Positions 8,755 through 17,573 of a DNA stretch of 64,000 nucleotides are shown here, piece after piece. Numbering within the stretch: position 1 is the first letter of the stretch; each line of letters begins with the position of its first letter. The stretch is taken from the NCBI RefSeq assembly GCF_030486595.1, contig NZ_JAUJZH010000009.1:186001-250000 (forward strand). Direction: 5' to 3'. The DNA is from Variovorax ginsengisoli (GTDB lineage: Bacteria; Pseudomonadota; Gammaproteobacteria; Burkholderiales; Burkholderiaceae_C). The position numbers were made by a program, and so were the translations under genes. The notes below the pieces were generated by a model that was given only the letters and a program-made list of their open reading frames with translations, made no database searches and had not been told where the DNA came from.

Positions 8755-11415
8755 TCAGGGCAATCTCGGCGCGTGGATCGACGGGGCGCCCACCAAGGAC
8801 GCCAGGTAGCGCCCCGTGAGGCTTCCCGCCGCAGCCGCCACGCCTGCCGGCGTCCCGGACACCACGATGCGTCCGCCTTCGTGACCGGCACCCGGTCCCA
8901 TGTCGATGACCCAATCGCATCCCGCCACCACGCGCATGTCGTGCTCGACCAGGACCACCGTGTTGCCCGCGTCGACCAGGCCGTTGAGTTGCACCATGAG
9001 CTTGTCGACATCGGCGGGGTGAAGTCCGGTGGTGGGCTCGTCGAGCACATAGAGCCCGTTGCCGCGTTGGGCGCGCTGCAGTTCGGCGGCGAGCTTGATG
9101 CGTTGGGCCTCGCCGCCCGAGAGCTCCGTGGCGGGCTGGCCCAGGCGCAGGTACCCGAGGCCGATGGCCTGCAGGAACAGCAGCGGGCGTTCGACCACGG
9201 GCTCGCCGTCGAAGAACCGGACGGCCTCGTCGACGGTCATCCCGAGCACGTCGGCGATGTTTTTCCCGCGCCAGCGGATGGCCAGCGTCTTCTCGTTGTA
9301 GCGTGCGCCGTGGCAAGTCGGGCAGGGCGCGTAGACGCTGGGCATGAACAGCAGTTCGACGCTGACGAAGCCCTCGCCCTCGCAGGTGTCGCAGCGCCCC
9401 TTGGCCACGTTGAACGAGAAGCGGCCGGCGTCGAATCGCCGCGCCCGCGCCGCGGGGGTCCCGGCGAACAGCTTGCGAACATGATCGAAGAGTCCCGTAT
9501 AGGTCGCGAGGTTCGACCGTGGCGTGCGGCCGATCGGCTTCTGGTCGACGTGCACCAGCCGCCGCAGCGATTCCGCGCCGCTGGCGATATGGCCCCTGAC
9601 CCGGTCCTTGGTTGTCGATTCGAGGCCGGCTTCGTCGTCGTCCTGCGGCAGCTCGTGACCCAGGTGCGTCGAAATGATTTCCGTCAGCGCGCGCGTGACC
9701 AGGCTCGACTTGCCGGAGCCCGAGACACCAGTGACCCCCGTGAGAACACCGAGCGGGAACTCGACTTCGAGGTGGTCCAGGTTGTTGCAGCTCACATGCG
9801 AAAGCGCGAGCCAGCCGTGGGGCTCTCGCGGCCTTCGGGCCGGCAACGCGTCGGTTTCGAACAGGTAGCGCGCCGTGTGCGACCCCTCGATCGCGCGCAG
9901 GCCTTCGGGCGGGCCGCTGAACAGGATCCGGCCCCCATGTTCTCCGGCGTCGGGCCCGACATCGACGATCCAGTCCGCGCGCCGCATGATGCCGAGATCG
10001 TGCTCCACGACGAACAGCGAGTTCCCGGCGCTCTTGAGGCGGACCAGTGCGGCCAGCAGGGCTTCGCCGTCGGCCGGGTGCAAGCCGGCGGACGGCTCGT
10101 CGAGGACGTAGACCACGCCGAAGAGGTTGGAACGGATCTGGGTGGCCAGCCGCAATCTCTGGAGCTCCCCGGGTGACAGCGTCGGCGCGATGCGGTCGAG
10201 CGAGAGATAGCCGAGCCCGAGGTCGAGCAGCGTGGCGACACGCTCGAGGACGTCGTGGGCGATACGTTGGGCCGCGATTCTCTTTTCTTCCGAAAGGGCC
10301 GGCGTCCGGCGCACATCGGGGGCGGCAAGATGGGCCGACCCGCCGGCCGCCACGCGCCTGGCCGTGTCGCGCCTGGCTGCGGCACGGGTCAGGACCGTCG
10401 CATCGGTGGCTTTCGAGAAGCCGCCGCTTGCTGCGGGCTCCAGCACTCGCGCCAGGTCCGCGAGGGGCATGGCCGACAGCGCGCCGATGTCGTGGCCGGC
10501 AAAGGTCACGGACAGCGACTCGCGCTTCAGTCGCCGCCCTTTGCAGTCCGGACAAATGCTGGGCGCCATGAAGCGCGCCACGCGCTTCTTCATGAGTTCG
10601 CTGCGGGTGGTCGCAAAGGTGTGGAGCACGTACCTGCGCGCGCCGGTGAACGTGCCCTGGTAGCTCGGCTCCATCCTGCTGCGCAATGCGGCCCGAGTCT
10701 CGGCCGGCGTGAAGCCGGCGTAGACGGGAACCGTGGGCTGTTCCTCGGTGAACAGGATCCAGTTGCGCACCTTCTTGGGCAGGTCGCGCCACGGCGTGTC
10801 GACGTCGTGGCCGAGCGTCACGAGGATGTCGCGCAGGTTCTGCCCGTGCCATGCCGGCGGCCACGCGGCGACGGCGCGCTGGCGGATGGTGAGCGAGTCG
10901 TCCGGCACCATCGAGCGTTCCGTCACCTCGTAGGTCAGACCGAGTCCGTGACAGGTGGGGCACGCGCCCTGCACCGTGTTGGGCGAGAAATCTTCCGCGA
11001 ACAGCATCGGCTGGCGCGGCGGATAGGTGCCGGCTCTGGAATAGAGCATGCGCAGCGAACTGGAGATCGTCGTCACGCTGCCGACGGACGAGCGGCTGCC
11101 GGGTGTGCCGCGTTGCTGCTGCAATGCCACGGCTGGTGGCAGTCCCGTGATCGAATCGAAGTCCGGCACGCCGGCCTGGTCGATCAAGCGGCGCGCGTAG
11201 GGCGCTACCGATTCGAGGTAGCGCCGCTGCGCTTCCGCATAGAGCGTCCCGAAGGCGAGGGAGGATTTTCCCGAGCCGGATACGCCGCTGAACACGACCA
11301 GCGCATCTCGCGGCACGTCGACGTCCACGCTCTTCAAATTGTGTTCACGCGCGCCGCGCACACGGACGAAAGAATCCCGACGTGCGTCCAAATCGCCGAC
11401 TTGGGGTTTGTTCAT
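8755..11415 (-). CDS. UvrA-like excinuclease ATPase lacking the UvrB-binding domain
   Basis: 886 residues. Two ABC ATPase halves: Walker A GVSGSGKSS at about residues 44-52 and again in the second half, signatures LSPGELQRLRLA and LSGGEAQRIKLA, and UvrA zinc-finger cysteines (CPTCHGLG, CPDCKGRR, CDTCEGEG, CPTCHGAR). After LRMLYSRAGTYPPR the sequence runs straight into SPNTVQGACPTCHG; in canonical UvrA (about 940 residues) roughly 130 residues of UvrB-binding domain lie there. It therefore belongs to the short UvrA paralogues, which are linked to tolerance of DNA-damaging compounds rather than standard nucleotide excision. It sits in a minus-strand group with hemerythrin and DUF72. Confidence 0.92.
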   Translation of the reverse strand: MNKPQVGDLDARRDSFVRVRGAREHNLKSVDVDVPRDALVVFSGVSGSGKSSLAFGTLYAEAQRRYLESVAPYARRLIDQAGVPDFDSITGLPPAVALQQQRGTPGSRSSVGSVTTISSSLRMLYSRAGTYPPRQPMLFAEDFSPNTVQGACPTCHGLGLTYEVTERSMVPDDSLTIRQRAVAAWPPAWHGQNLRDILVTLGHDVDTPWRDLPKKVRNWILFTEEQPTVPVYAGFTPAETRAALRSRMEPSYQGTFTGARRYVLHTFATTRSELMKKRVARFMAPSICPDCKGRRLKRESLSVTFAGHDIGALSAMPLADLARVLEPAASGGFSKATDATVLTRAAARRDTARRVAAGGSAHLAAPDVRRTPALSEEKRIAAQRIAHDVLERVATLLDLGLGYLSLDRIAPTLSPGELQRLRLATQIRSNLFGVVYVLDEPSAGLHPADGEALLAALVRLKSAGNSLFVVEHDLGIMRRADWIVDVGPDAGEHGGRILFSGPPEGLRAIEGSHTARYLFETDALPARRPREPHGWLALSHVSCNNLDHLEVEFPLGVLTGVTGVSGSGKSSLVTRALTEIISTHLGHELPQDDDEAGLESTTKDRVRGHIASGAESLRRLVHVDQKPIGRTPRSNLATYTGLFDHVRKLFAGTPAARARRFDAGRFSFNVAKGRCDTCEGEGFVSVELLFMPSVYAPCPTCHGARYNEKTLAIRWRGKNIADVLGMTVDEAVRFFDGEPVVERPLLFLQAIGLGYLRLGQPATELSGGEAQRIKLAAELQRAQRGNGLYVLDEPTTGLHPADVDKLMVQLNGLVDAGNTVVLVEHDMRVVAGCDWVIDMGPGAGHEGGRIVVSGTPAGVAAAAGSLTGRYLASLVGAPSIHAPRLP

Positions 11416-11448
11416 GATGCGAATCTGCTGGCAGCCTGCTGGGGCTGT

Positions 11449-12192
11449 TCAAGAAAGAGCCGGATTCGGAGGCTGCTCCAAGGCGGCTTTGAGCCGAAGC
11501 GCGTCCCCCACCGCCGCGCCACCGGCGGTGTTGTCGAAGATACACCAGCAGTGCCTGGCGGCGCTCGCGGCCTCGCGCAGGCGCAACGCGAGCGCTGCCA
11601 GCAGGGCATCGTCGTATCGGGACCAGTACACCCGGGGCGAGCCATGAAGCCGGAGATAGATGGTTTCGTGCCATCCGCCAGGGGCGACGCCCGGATCGTG
11701 GCGAACGGGGTCGGCCAGCACGCGCGCGAACTCGAATCTCGCCAGCAGGGCGTCCGCCTCGGGCGTGAACCAGCTTGCGTGGCGTGGCTCGACCGCGACC
11801 GCACCGTCGAATCGTCGGCGCATCCGGCTCGCGAAACGATCGACAAGCCGTGCTTCGAAGGCGAGGCTGGGCGGCAGCTGCACGAGCAGCCATCGCAGCT
11901 TCGCGCCCAGCCCTTGCGCTTCATCGAGAAATGCTTCGAAGAGCGGTATCGCGGCGGAGGACAGTCTCGACTCGTGGGTGATGGTCTTGGGAACCTTCAC
12001 GCTGAACGCAAAGCCGGCGGGCGTGCTGGATGACCAGCGCTCGTAGGTCTGTCGGCGGTGCGGTCTGTAGAACGAACTGTTGATCTCAACGGCGTTGAAG
12101 CGGGTGGCATAGCGCGCCAGCTGGGATCCGGCTGCGTCGAAACGGTCGCGGATGGCGCTGGGCAGGCTCCAGCCTGCGCAGCCGATGTGCAC
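11449..12192 (-). CDS. DUF72 domain-containing protein (YecE family)
   Basis: 247 residues. The TIM-barrel-like DUF72 fold is indicated by MHIGCAGWSLP at the start, RFNAVEINSSFYRPHRRQTYERW, FAFSVKVPKTITHE, LLVQLPPSL, VAVEPRHASWF and the closing CWCIFDNTAGGAA. No enzymatic activity is established for the family. It starts 2 bp after the hemerythrin stop and ends 33 bp before uvrA, so the three are probably co-transcribed. Confidence 0.93.
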   Translation of the reverse strand: MHIGCAGWSLPSAIRDRFDAAGSQLARYATRFNAVEINSSFYRPHRRQTYERWSSSTPAGFAFSVKVPKTITHESRLSSAAIPLFEAFLDEAQGLGAKLRWLLVQLPPSLAFEARLVDRFASRMRRRFDGAVAVEPRHASWFTPEADALLARFEFARVLADPVRHDPGVAPGGWHETIYLRLHGSPRVYWSRYDDALLAALALRLREAASAARHCWCIFDNTAGGAAVGDALRLKAALEQPPNPALS

Positions 12193-12194
12193 GC

Positions 12195-12689
12195 TCAGGC
12201 GGTCGAACCCGTGAGTTCTGACATGAGCTCTTCCTTGCGGGTTTCGAGCTGCTCGCGCATGCCCACCAGGTCAAGGCCGCGTGCTGCTCGGGCCTTGACG
12301 AACATCTCATTGCGTTCCTCCTTGACATGGTGGTCGATGTACTCGCCGAGCACGATGACCTTGGCGTCGAACATGTCATCGACATCCGCAGCTTCCTCGA
12401 TCTGGGCGATCAGGTCCTTGGCGCTGGCATGCTCCACCTCGGCCTCGTCGAGCAGGTCGGTCTCCTTGATGGCTTCGCGAAGGGCAGGGTAGAAGATTTC
12501 TTCTTCGATCTGGGCATGGACTGTCAGCTCCATGCAAATTTCATTGGCGAGTTCGCGCTTCTTTTGTGGTGCGCCGGCGGCATTGGACTTGGTGAGTTCC
12601 TCGTAGGCCTTGAACATCTTCTTCACCTTGCGATGGTCGGCATCCAGCAGCGAGCATGCATCGGGTTCGGCGCGTTTGGTGGTGGGCAT
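12195..12689 (-). CDS. Hemerythrin-like (HHE) domain protein
   Basis: 164 residues of mostly helix. Candidate di-iron ligands are visible in the expected order: His in LLDADHRKVK, His and Glu in LTVHAQIEEEIFYPAL, His in EVEHASAKDL, and His/Glu in YIDHHVKEERNEMF. Proteins of this type bind a di-iron centre and are associated with oxygen or nitric-oxide sensing and iron/oxidative stress. First gene of the hemerythrin-DUF72-uvrA group, divergent from ku. Confidence 0.9.
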   Translation of the reverse strand: MPTTKRAEPDACSLLDADHRKVKKMFKAYEELTKSNAAGAPQKKRELANEICMELTVHAQIEEEIFYPALREAIKETDLLDEAEVEHASAKDLIAQIEEAADVDDMFDAKVIVLGEYIDHHVKEERNEMFVKARAARGLDLVGMREQLETRKEELMSELTGSTA

Positions 12690-12910
12690 CTATGGCTCCG
12701 GTTGGGTTGCGGGGAAAGGTACCGTGCGGCCCGGCCCGGATGGCGCACGTAGGATTTGGCCGCAGGTTCTTGACGGAGCTACCGAGCGGTCGGCCGATGT
12801 GCCTGTGTCGGTTGCCAAGGTTGACAGGAACAGCCGCCAAGCGCCTACGCGGCCTCGTCCACCTGGGGGCCAGACTGGCCATCAGCGATTGCATGACAAG
12901 GACGACCACC

Positions 12911-13816
12911 ATGGCCACTGGCAGCAGAACACTCTGGAAGGGCGCCATCAGCTTCGGCTTGGTGCACATCCCGGTCGGACTCCACACGGCGACGACCGAG
13001 CAGGGCGTGGACTTCGACTGGCTCGACAAGCGCAGCATGGACCCGGTGGGTTACAGGCGCATCAACAAGAAGACGGGCAAGGAGATCGCCAAGGAGAACA
13101 TCGTCAAGGGGGTCGAGTACGAGGACGGCAAGTACGTGGTGATCTCGCCCGAAGAGATCGCAGCCGCATACCCCCGCACGACGCAGACCATCGAGATTCA
13201 GCGCTTCATCGAGGCGAACGAGATTCCTTTCGTGTATCTCGAACGCCCGTACTACGTTGCCCCGATCAACAAGGGGCAAAAAGTGTATGCGCTGTTGCGC
13301 GAGACGCTTGTGAAGACCGGCAAGGTGGGATTGGCCAAGGTGGTCATCGCCACCAGGCAGCACCTCGCCGTGCTCGTGCCCTCTGGCGCTGCGCTGGTGC
13401 TGAACCTCCTGCGCTGGGGCGACGAGGTGAAATCGCTTGCGGGGCTCGACCTGCCCGCCGAGGGCGTCAAGGGCGCGAAGCTCACTCCGGCCGAGATGAA
13501 GATGGCCGAGCAACTGGTCGGCGAGATGACCGGTCCGTGGGAACCGCAGGACTTCAAGGACGAGTTCAAGCGCGAGGTGATGAAGATCGTCGACAAGAAG
13601 GTCAAGGCGGGCGACACGGAGACGGTGATTCAGCCCGAAGAAGAGCCCGCTCAGGAGAACGCGAACGTGATCGACCTCACGGCGCTGCTGCAGCGCAGTC
13701 TGAAGGGCGCCAAGAGCGCTCCGAAGTCGGAGCCGGCGAAGAAGACCAAGGCCCGTATCCGCGCCAGGACGGCGGCGGCCAAGGCCCCTCCGAAAGCGAC
13801 GCGCAAGGCCGCGTGA
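12911..13816 (+). CDS. ku: Ku protein, bacterial non-homologous end joining
   Basis: 301 residues. ATG at 12911 is preceded by AAGGA at 12898-12902; the in-frame ATG at 12893 would place it inside the gene. MATGSRTLWKGAISFGLVHIP is the classic Ku opening, followed by the Ku-bridge core (RYLIEP-type IQRFIEANEIPFVYLERPYY) and LRWGDEV. The last 50 residues are a Lys/Ala/Arg-rich tail that in other Ku proteins contacts DNA or the ligase. It binds DNA ends as a homodimer; its partner LigD is not in this window. Confidence 0.95.
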   Translation: MATGSRTLWKGAISFGLVHIPVGLHTATTEQGVDFDWLDKRSMDPVGYRRINKKTGKEIAKENIVKGVEYEDGKYVVISPEEIAAAYPRTTQTIEIQRFIEANEIPFVYLERPYYVAPINKGQKVYALLRETLVKTGKVGLAKVVIATRQHLAVLVPSGAALVLNLLRWGDEVKSLAGLDLPAEGVKGAKLTPAEMKMAEQLVGEMTGPWEPQDFKDEFKREVMKIVDKKVKAGDTETVIQPEEEPAQENANVIDLTALLQRSLKGAKSAPKSEPAKKTKARIRARTAAAKAPPKATRKAA

Positions 13817-13833
13817 CCTCCCGAGGATTCCTG

Positions 13834-14034
13834 CTACTTCTTGTCGCCCCGGGCCGCGATGTGCTCGACGTACAGCGCAGCCACGGCGTCGGACCATTCC
13901 TCGATGGCCTGGCGCCGCGCCGAGGGTCCGTCCCGCCTGCGGGGCAGCACGGGCGTCGGACGAACCGGTGGGAAATCCGGAACGGTCGTGCCCGCCCTGC
14001 GCAGGATGGCTTCTTTTTGGTCGATGGTGAGCAT
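13834..14034 (-). CDS. Small uncharacterised protein downstream of ku
   Basis: 66 residues if started at the ATG at 14034 (MLTIDQKEAILRRAGTTVPDFP); an upstream in-frame ATG at 14109 would give 91 but the added part is low-complexity. The body has a basic linker and a C-terminal helix AIEEWSDAVAALYVEHIAARG. GGAG lies 10 bases before the start, a weak site. No membrane segment or known domain. Convergent with ku, 17 bp apart. Confidence 0.55.
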   Translation of the reverse strand: MLTIDQKEAILRRAGTTVPDFPPVRPTPVLPRRRDGPSARRQAIEEWSDAVAALYVEHIAARGDKK

Positions 14035-14213
14035 GTCTGTGCAACTCCAGCTGACGACTGCCTTCGCGGGAAGCGCGGCTTCTGACGGCATGCTTGCATT
14101 GGCGCGCAAAGCGCACGCGAACGGGGTGCGCGGCCTTCGTCAGTGCGCGTCGGTCCGGACGACGCGTGCTTGCAGGCGGAAGGGCCGCGAAGGGGCGTCA
14201 GTAGCGGCAGCGA

Positions 14214-14582
14214 TCATTTCGCCGGGCTCGGCTTGCGAGGCACGTACACGGTCCTGGTGTAGTCCTCCTGGCCTGCCGGTTCCGGCGTGGGTGCCACTGG
14301 CGCAACGAAGTTGGCGAAGACCTCGTCGTCGAAGGACTGCTGCCGCCTGATCGGGGCGGCCGCGTGCCGCTCCTTCGACGAAGCGCGCAGGCGCGCGAGA
14401 TCGGTCCTGAGTTCTTCGAGCGAGCGCATGTTGCCGGCAGCGGCACCGGCCTGGGGCGGCTCGACCTCCGGACCAGTGCGGGGAGCCTGCGCCAGCGTCG
14501 AGGCGGGCGCGCTTGAAGAAGACAGGCGGTCCTTCCATGAACGAAACGCGCAGCCCCAATGGGCGAGAAATCGAGAAAACAT
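14214..14582 (-). CDS. Uncharacterised protein, coiled-coil-prone
   Basis: 122 residues from ATG at 14582, with AGGCGAC just upstream. MFSRFLAHWGCAFRSWKDRL is followed by an Ala/Pro-rich linker, a helix with heptad-like leucines (MRSLEELRTDLARLRAS) and the end QEDYTRTVYVPRKPSPAK. No signal peptide or domain recognised. It is divergent from the kinase gene at 14824 across a 241-bp gap, in which I see no clear motif. An overlapping minus-strand frame (14140-14808) looks like a shadow. Confidence 0.45.
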   Translation of the reverse strand: MFSRFLAHWGCAFRSWKDRLSSSSAPASTLAQAPRTGPEVEPPQAGAAAGNMRSLEELRTDLARLRASSKERHAAAPIRRQQSFDDEVFANFVAPVAPTPEPAGQEDYTRTVYVPRKPSPAK

Positions 14583-14823
14583 GTGTCGCCTGAGAGTCTG
14601 CTGGTGGGATGTGGAATATGCGGCCGCAGGCATGCGGAAGTTTTCGGTTGAAAGCTGCAGCGCGGGTCGGACCAGTCCTACGCGGCGCCATTCGTCGCCG
14701 CCGCGCGCCCAAAGGCGCCCCGAACTTCGACTCATTCGTGCGATATGCACGCATGGATGGCGTCATGCCGTGCCAGACTCGTGGACACGGTGCGCGGTCT
14801 TGCGCCACGGTCGAGACTCCTCA

Positions 14824-16251
14824 ATGAAAACCCAATCGATGGCGGCAGAGAAGACCGTTCCCTACATCAGACCCGCGAATGCGGCCGACAGCGCGCCCAA
14901 CGATTCACATGCCGGCTACCTGGGCGCGATCCATGCGCTGCCCGAGGGCACCGAGATCGAGGGGTTCCGGATCCTGCGTCAGATCGGCGAAGGCGGATTC
15001 GGCATCGTCTACCTGGCCTGGGATCTCGCGCTCGAGCGCCATGTGGCGATCAAGGAATACATGCCGTCCTCGCTGGCGGTGCGCGGCGCCGTGTCGCTCG
15101 AGGTGTCGATGCGGTCCGAGCAGCACCGCGAGACCTTCGCCGCAGGCTTGAAGAGCTTCGTCAACGAAGCACGGCTGCTCGCCCGCTTCGATCACCCGGC
15201 GCTCGTGAAGGTGCTCCGATACTGGGCGGCCAACGGCACGGCCTACATGGCGATGCCGTACTACGAAGGCCCGACCCTCAAGACGGCGCTGGCGCAGCTT
15301 GGAACGCGACCACCCGAATCGCTGTTGCGCGAATGGCTTCACCCGCTGCTCGACGCGCTGAGCGTGATGCATCGAGAGCAGTGCTATCACCGGGACATCT
15401 CGCCCGACAACATCCTCCTCACCGCCGCCGGTCCGCTGCTGCTCGACTTCGGCGCCGCGCGCCATGTGATCAACGACCGGACACAGGTGCTGACCACGAT
15501 GCTCAAACCGGGCTTCGCGCCGGTCGAGCAGTACGGCGGAACCATGCTGCAAGGCGCCTGGACCGATCTCTATGCGCTGGCGGGCGTGCTTCACTACGCC
15601 ATCACCGGCCGGCCGCCGATCGCCTCGGTGGTGCGGGTGGTCAAGGATCCGGTGCAGCCGCTCGCGCTGACCCATGCAGGGCGCTACAGCGATGCCTTTC
15701 TGCACGCCATCGATGCGGCACTGGCGGTTCGCCCGGAGTCGAGGCCGCAGGATGTGGCCGAGTTCCAGGCGCTCCTCGATGCCGAGCCGAAGCAGGGCGC
15801 CTCGCGCCGCCCTTCCACACGACACGCGCTGATCTCGCTCCTGGTGTGCGCCGCCGCCGGAGGAGCCTTGTGGTTGGGCGGGCGGGCGTCCAACGTTGCC
15901 GGGCCAGTTCCTTCTGAAGTCCCTGTTGTCATCGAGCGGGGGCCGGTAGATCCGGTCGCGCCTTCCACGCCGGCACCCGTCCCGGTCGTCGATGCGCCGG
16001 CCGCGACGCCAGACCCGCAACCTCCGGCGCGTGCCGCAACGCGCAAGGCTGCGCCGGCCCTGTCCACCCGGGGGGCCGCGGACACGATCAGGGATTCCGA
16101 GAAAAACCGCACAGTTTCCGAGGACCAGCCCACTGCTGCGTCCTACACCCCGTCGGGCCGACCACCTAGATGCAGCGATCTCGTTTTGAAGTCTTCTCTG
16201 GAACCACTCAATCCCGAAGAAGCTGCATTTCTGAAGTCCCGATGCAAATAG
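14824..16251 (+). CDS. Membrane-anchored serine/threonine protein kinase
   Basis: 475 residues from ATG at 14824. Kinase domain about residues 48-310: glycine loop IGEGGFG (54-60), Lys in VAIKEYMP (77), catalytic loop CYHRDISPDNILL (188-199), LLLDFGAAR (206-213). The catalytic-loop Lys of most kinases (HRDLKPEN) is replaced by Ser, as in a bacterial subgroup. A transmembrane helix follows (HALISLLVCAAAGGALWLG, about 331-349), then a Pro/Ala-rich extracytoplasmic tail ending in a two-cysteine module (RCSDLVLKSS ... LKSRCK). The stop overlaps the next gene by 10 bases, so kinase and OmpA-like lipoprotein are translationally coupled and probably act together at the envelope. Confidence 0.9.
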   Translation: MKTQSMAAEKTVPYIRPANAADSAPNDSHAGYLGAIHALPEGTEIEGFRILRQIGEGGFGIVYLAWDLALERHVAIKEYMPSSLAVRGAVSLEVSMRSEQHRETFAAGLKSFVNEARLLARFDHPALVKVLRYWAANGTAYMAMPYYEGPTLKTALAQLGTRPPESLLREWLHPLLDALSVMHREQCYHRDISPDNILLTAAGPLLLDFGAARHVINDRTQVLTTMLKPGFAPVEQYGGTMLQGAWTDLYALAGVLHYAITGRPPIASVVRVVKDPVQPLALTHAGRYSDAFLHAIDAALAVRPESRPQDVAEFQALLDAEPKQGASRRPSTRHALISLLVCAAAGGALWLGGRASNVAGPVPSEVPVVIERGPVDPVAPSTPAPVPVVDAPAATPDPQPPARAATRKAAPALSTRGAADTIRDSEKNRTVSEDQPTAASYTPSGRPPRCSDLVLKSSLEPLNPEEAAFLKSRCK

Positions 16252-17426
16252 ACCGCCGCGCGAATTTCCATGAACATTTCCTCCGTCTGCTCTTCGGCGC
16301 CTTCCTATCGATCGGCCTGACCGGTTGCGCCACGCCACAACGCAGCGACCCGCCACAACCCTTCGACCAGGCGGTCGCCACGGTGACCGATGCCCTGCTG
16401 AAGCAGGCCGGGCCCAGCCAGGGCTTGGCGCAGCCGAACAAGCAGGTCATCGTGCTCGATCCGACGCTCGACGCCGGAAGCGGCCAGCAGACCGCCGGTA
16501 CGCAGCGTCTGGACCGCGGCATCGCTGCCCACGCGGCCGTGAACTTCAAGCAGATCGAGACGCTCGCATTCAAGGCAGCGAACCTTCCGCGTGCCCAGTA
16601 CCTTCTTGCCGGCACGCTGGCGCGCGAAGACGCCGGCCTGCGCATCAGCCTCGCCCTGGTGAATCTGAAGGACGGCACCGTGGCCGCCCAGGCCTCCACG
16701 CTGGCGCGGACGAACGATGTCGACATGACTCCGCTGGCTTACGACCGCGACAGTCCAGTGCTGTTGAAGGACGAGGTTGTCGAGGGCCTGGTGCGGACCA
16801 GCCGCGCGGCCCGGGGCGAGAAGGCCGATGCGGTCTATCTCGCGCACATGGCGACCGGCACCGTGATCCACGACGCCAACCAGCTCTACAACGCGGGTCA
16901 GTACCGCGAGGCGCTCGCCCAGTACCGCCGTGCCTCGGCGACACCGGGCGGTGACCAGATCCGGGTGCTCAACGGCATCTACCTCACGACCCTCAAGCTC
17001 GGGCAGTCGGCGGAGGCCGAGGACGCATTCGGACGCGTGGCGGCCTACGGGATCGCGCACAACCAGCTCGGGGTGAAGTTTCTCTTCAACCCCGGCACGA
17101 CCGCCTTCTGGTCGGACCCCAAGGTCACGAGCGCATACCGCATGTGGCTGCGACAGATCGCCAGGCAGGGCGGCAGCTCCCGGGTCTGCATGGCCATCAT
17201 CGGCCATTCGAGCAAGACCGGGCCCGAAGAGGTGAACGATTCGCTGTCGCTGCGGCGCGCGCAGTACATCAGGCAACGGCTGGTCGCGGAATCCGGGCAG
17301 CTGGCCGACCGGACGCGGGCCGAGGGCCAGGGCTCGCGCCACAACCTGGTCGGCAGCGGCACCGACGACGTGGTGGACGCCCTCGACCGGCGGGTCGAGT
17401 TCTCCATCGTCGAGTGCGGCGCCTAG
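16242..17426 (+). CDS. OmpA-like domain lipoprotein coupled to the kinase
   Basis: 394 residues from ATG at 16242, inside the last codons of the kinase gene. A lipoprotein signal is visible (LRLLFGAFLSIGLTGC, Cys about residue 28). The middle (about 40-260) resembles a periplasmic curli/PEGA-type assembly region followed by a TPR-like pair (LYNAGQYREALAQYRRAS, LGQSAEAEDAFGRV). The C terminus is OmpA/peptidoglycan-binding-like: AIIGHSSKTGPEEVNDSLSLRRAQYIRQRL ending DRRVEFSI (split here only for description). It probably anchors to peptidoglycan. Function unknown. Confidence 0.8.
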   Translation: MQIDRRANFHEHFLRLLFGAFLSIGLTGCATPQRSDPPQPFDQAVATVTDALLKQAGPSQGLAQPNKQVIVLDPTLDAGSGQQTAGTQRLDRGIAAHAAVNFKQIETLAFKAANLPRAQYLLAGTLAREDAGLRISLALVNLKDGTVAAQASTLARTNDVDMTPLAYDRDSPVLLKDEVVEGLVRTSRAARGEKADAVYLAHMATGTVIHDANQLYNAGQYREALAQYRRASATPGGDQIRVLNGIYLTTLKLGQSAEAEDAFGRVAAYGIAHNQLGVKFLFNPGTTAFWSDPKVTSAYRMWLRQIARQGGSSRVCMAIIGHSSKTGPEEVNDSLSLRRAQYIRQRLVAESGQLADRTRAEGQGSRHNLVGSGTDDVVDALDRRVEFSIVECGA

Positions 17427-17573
17427 CGCGCGCGGGTCGTCGAGGTCTTGGCTGACAACCACTCCACGCTTGCGATGACCTGCAAGCGCCCGCCGCCTGC
17501 CTACGGTGCTCCTCGAAGCGTTTCGACGGAGCGCTCCCGACCCTGCCCGATGGGGGCAATACAAGGAGATGAC

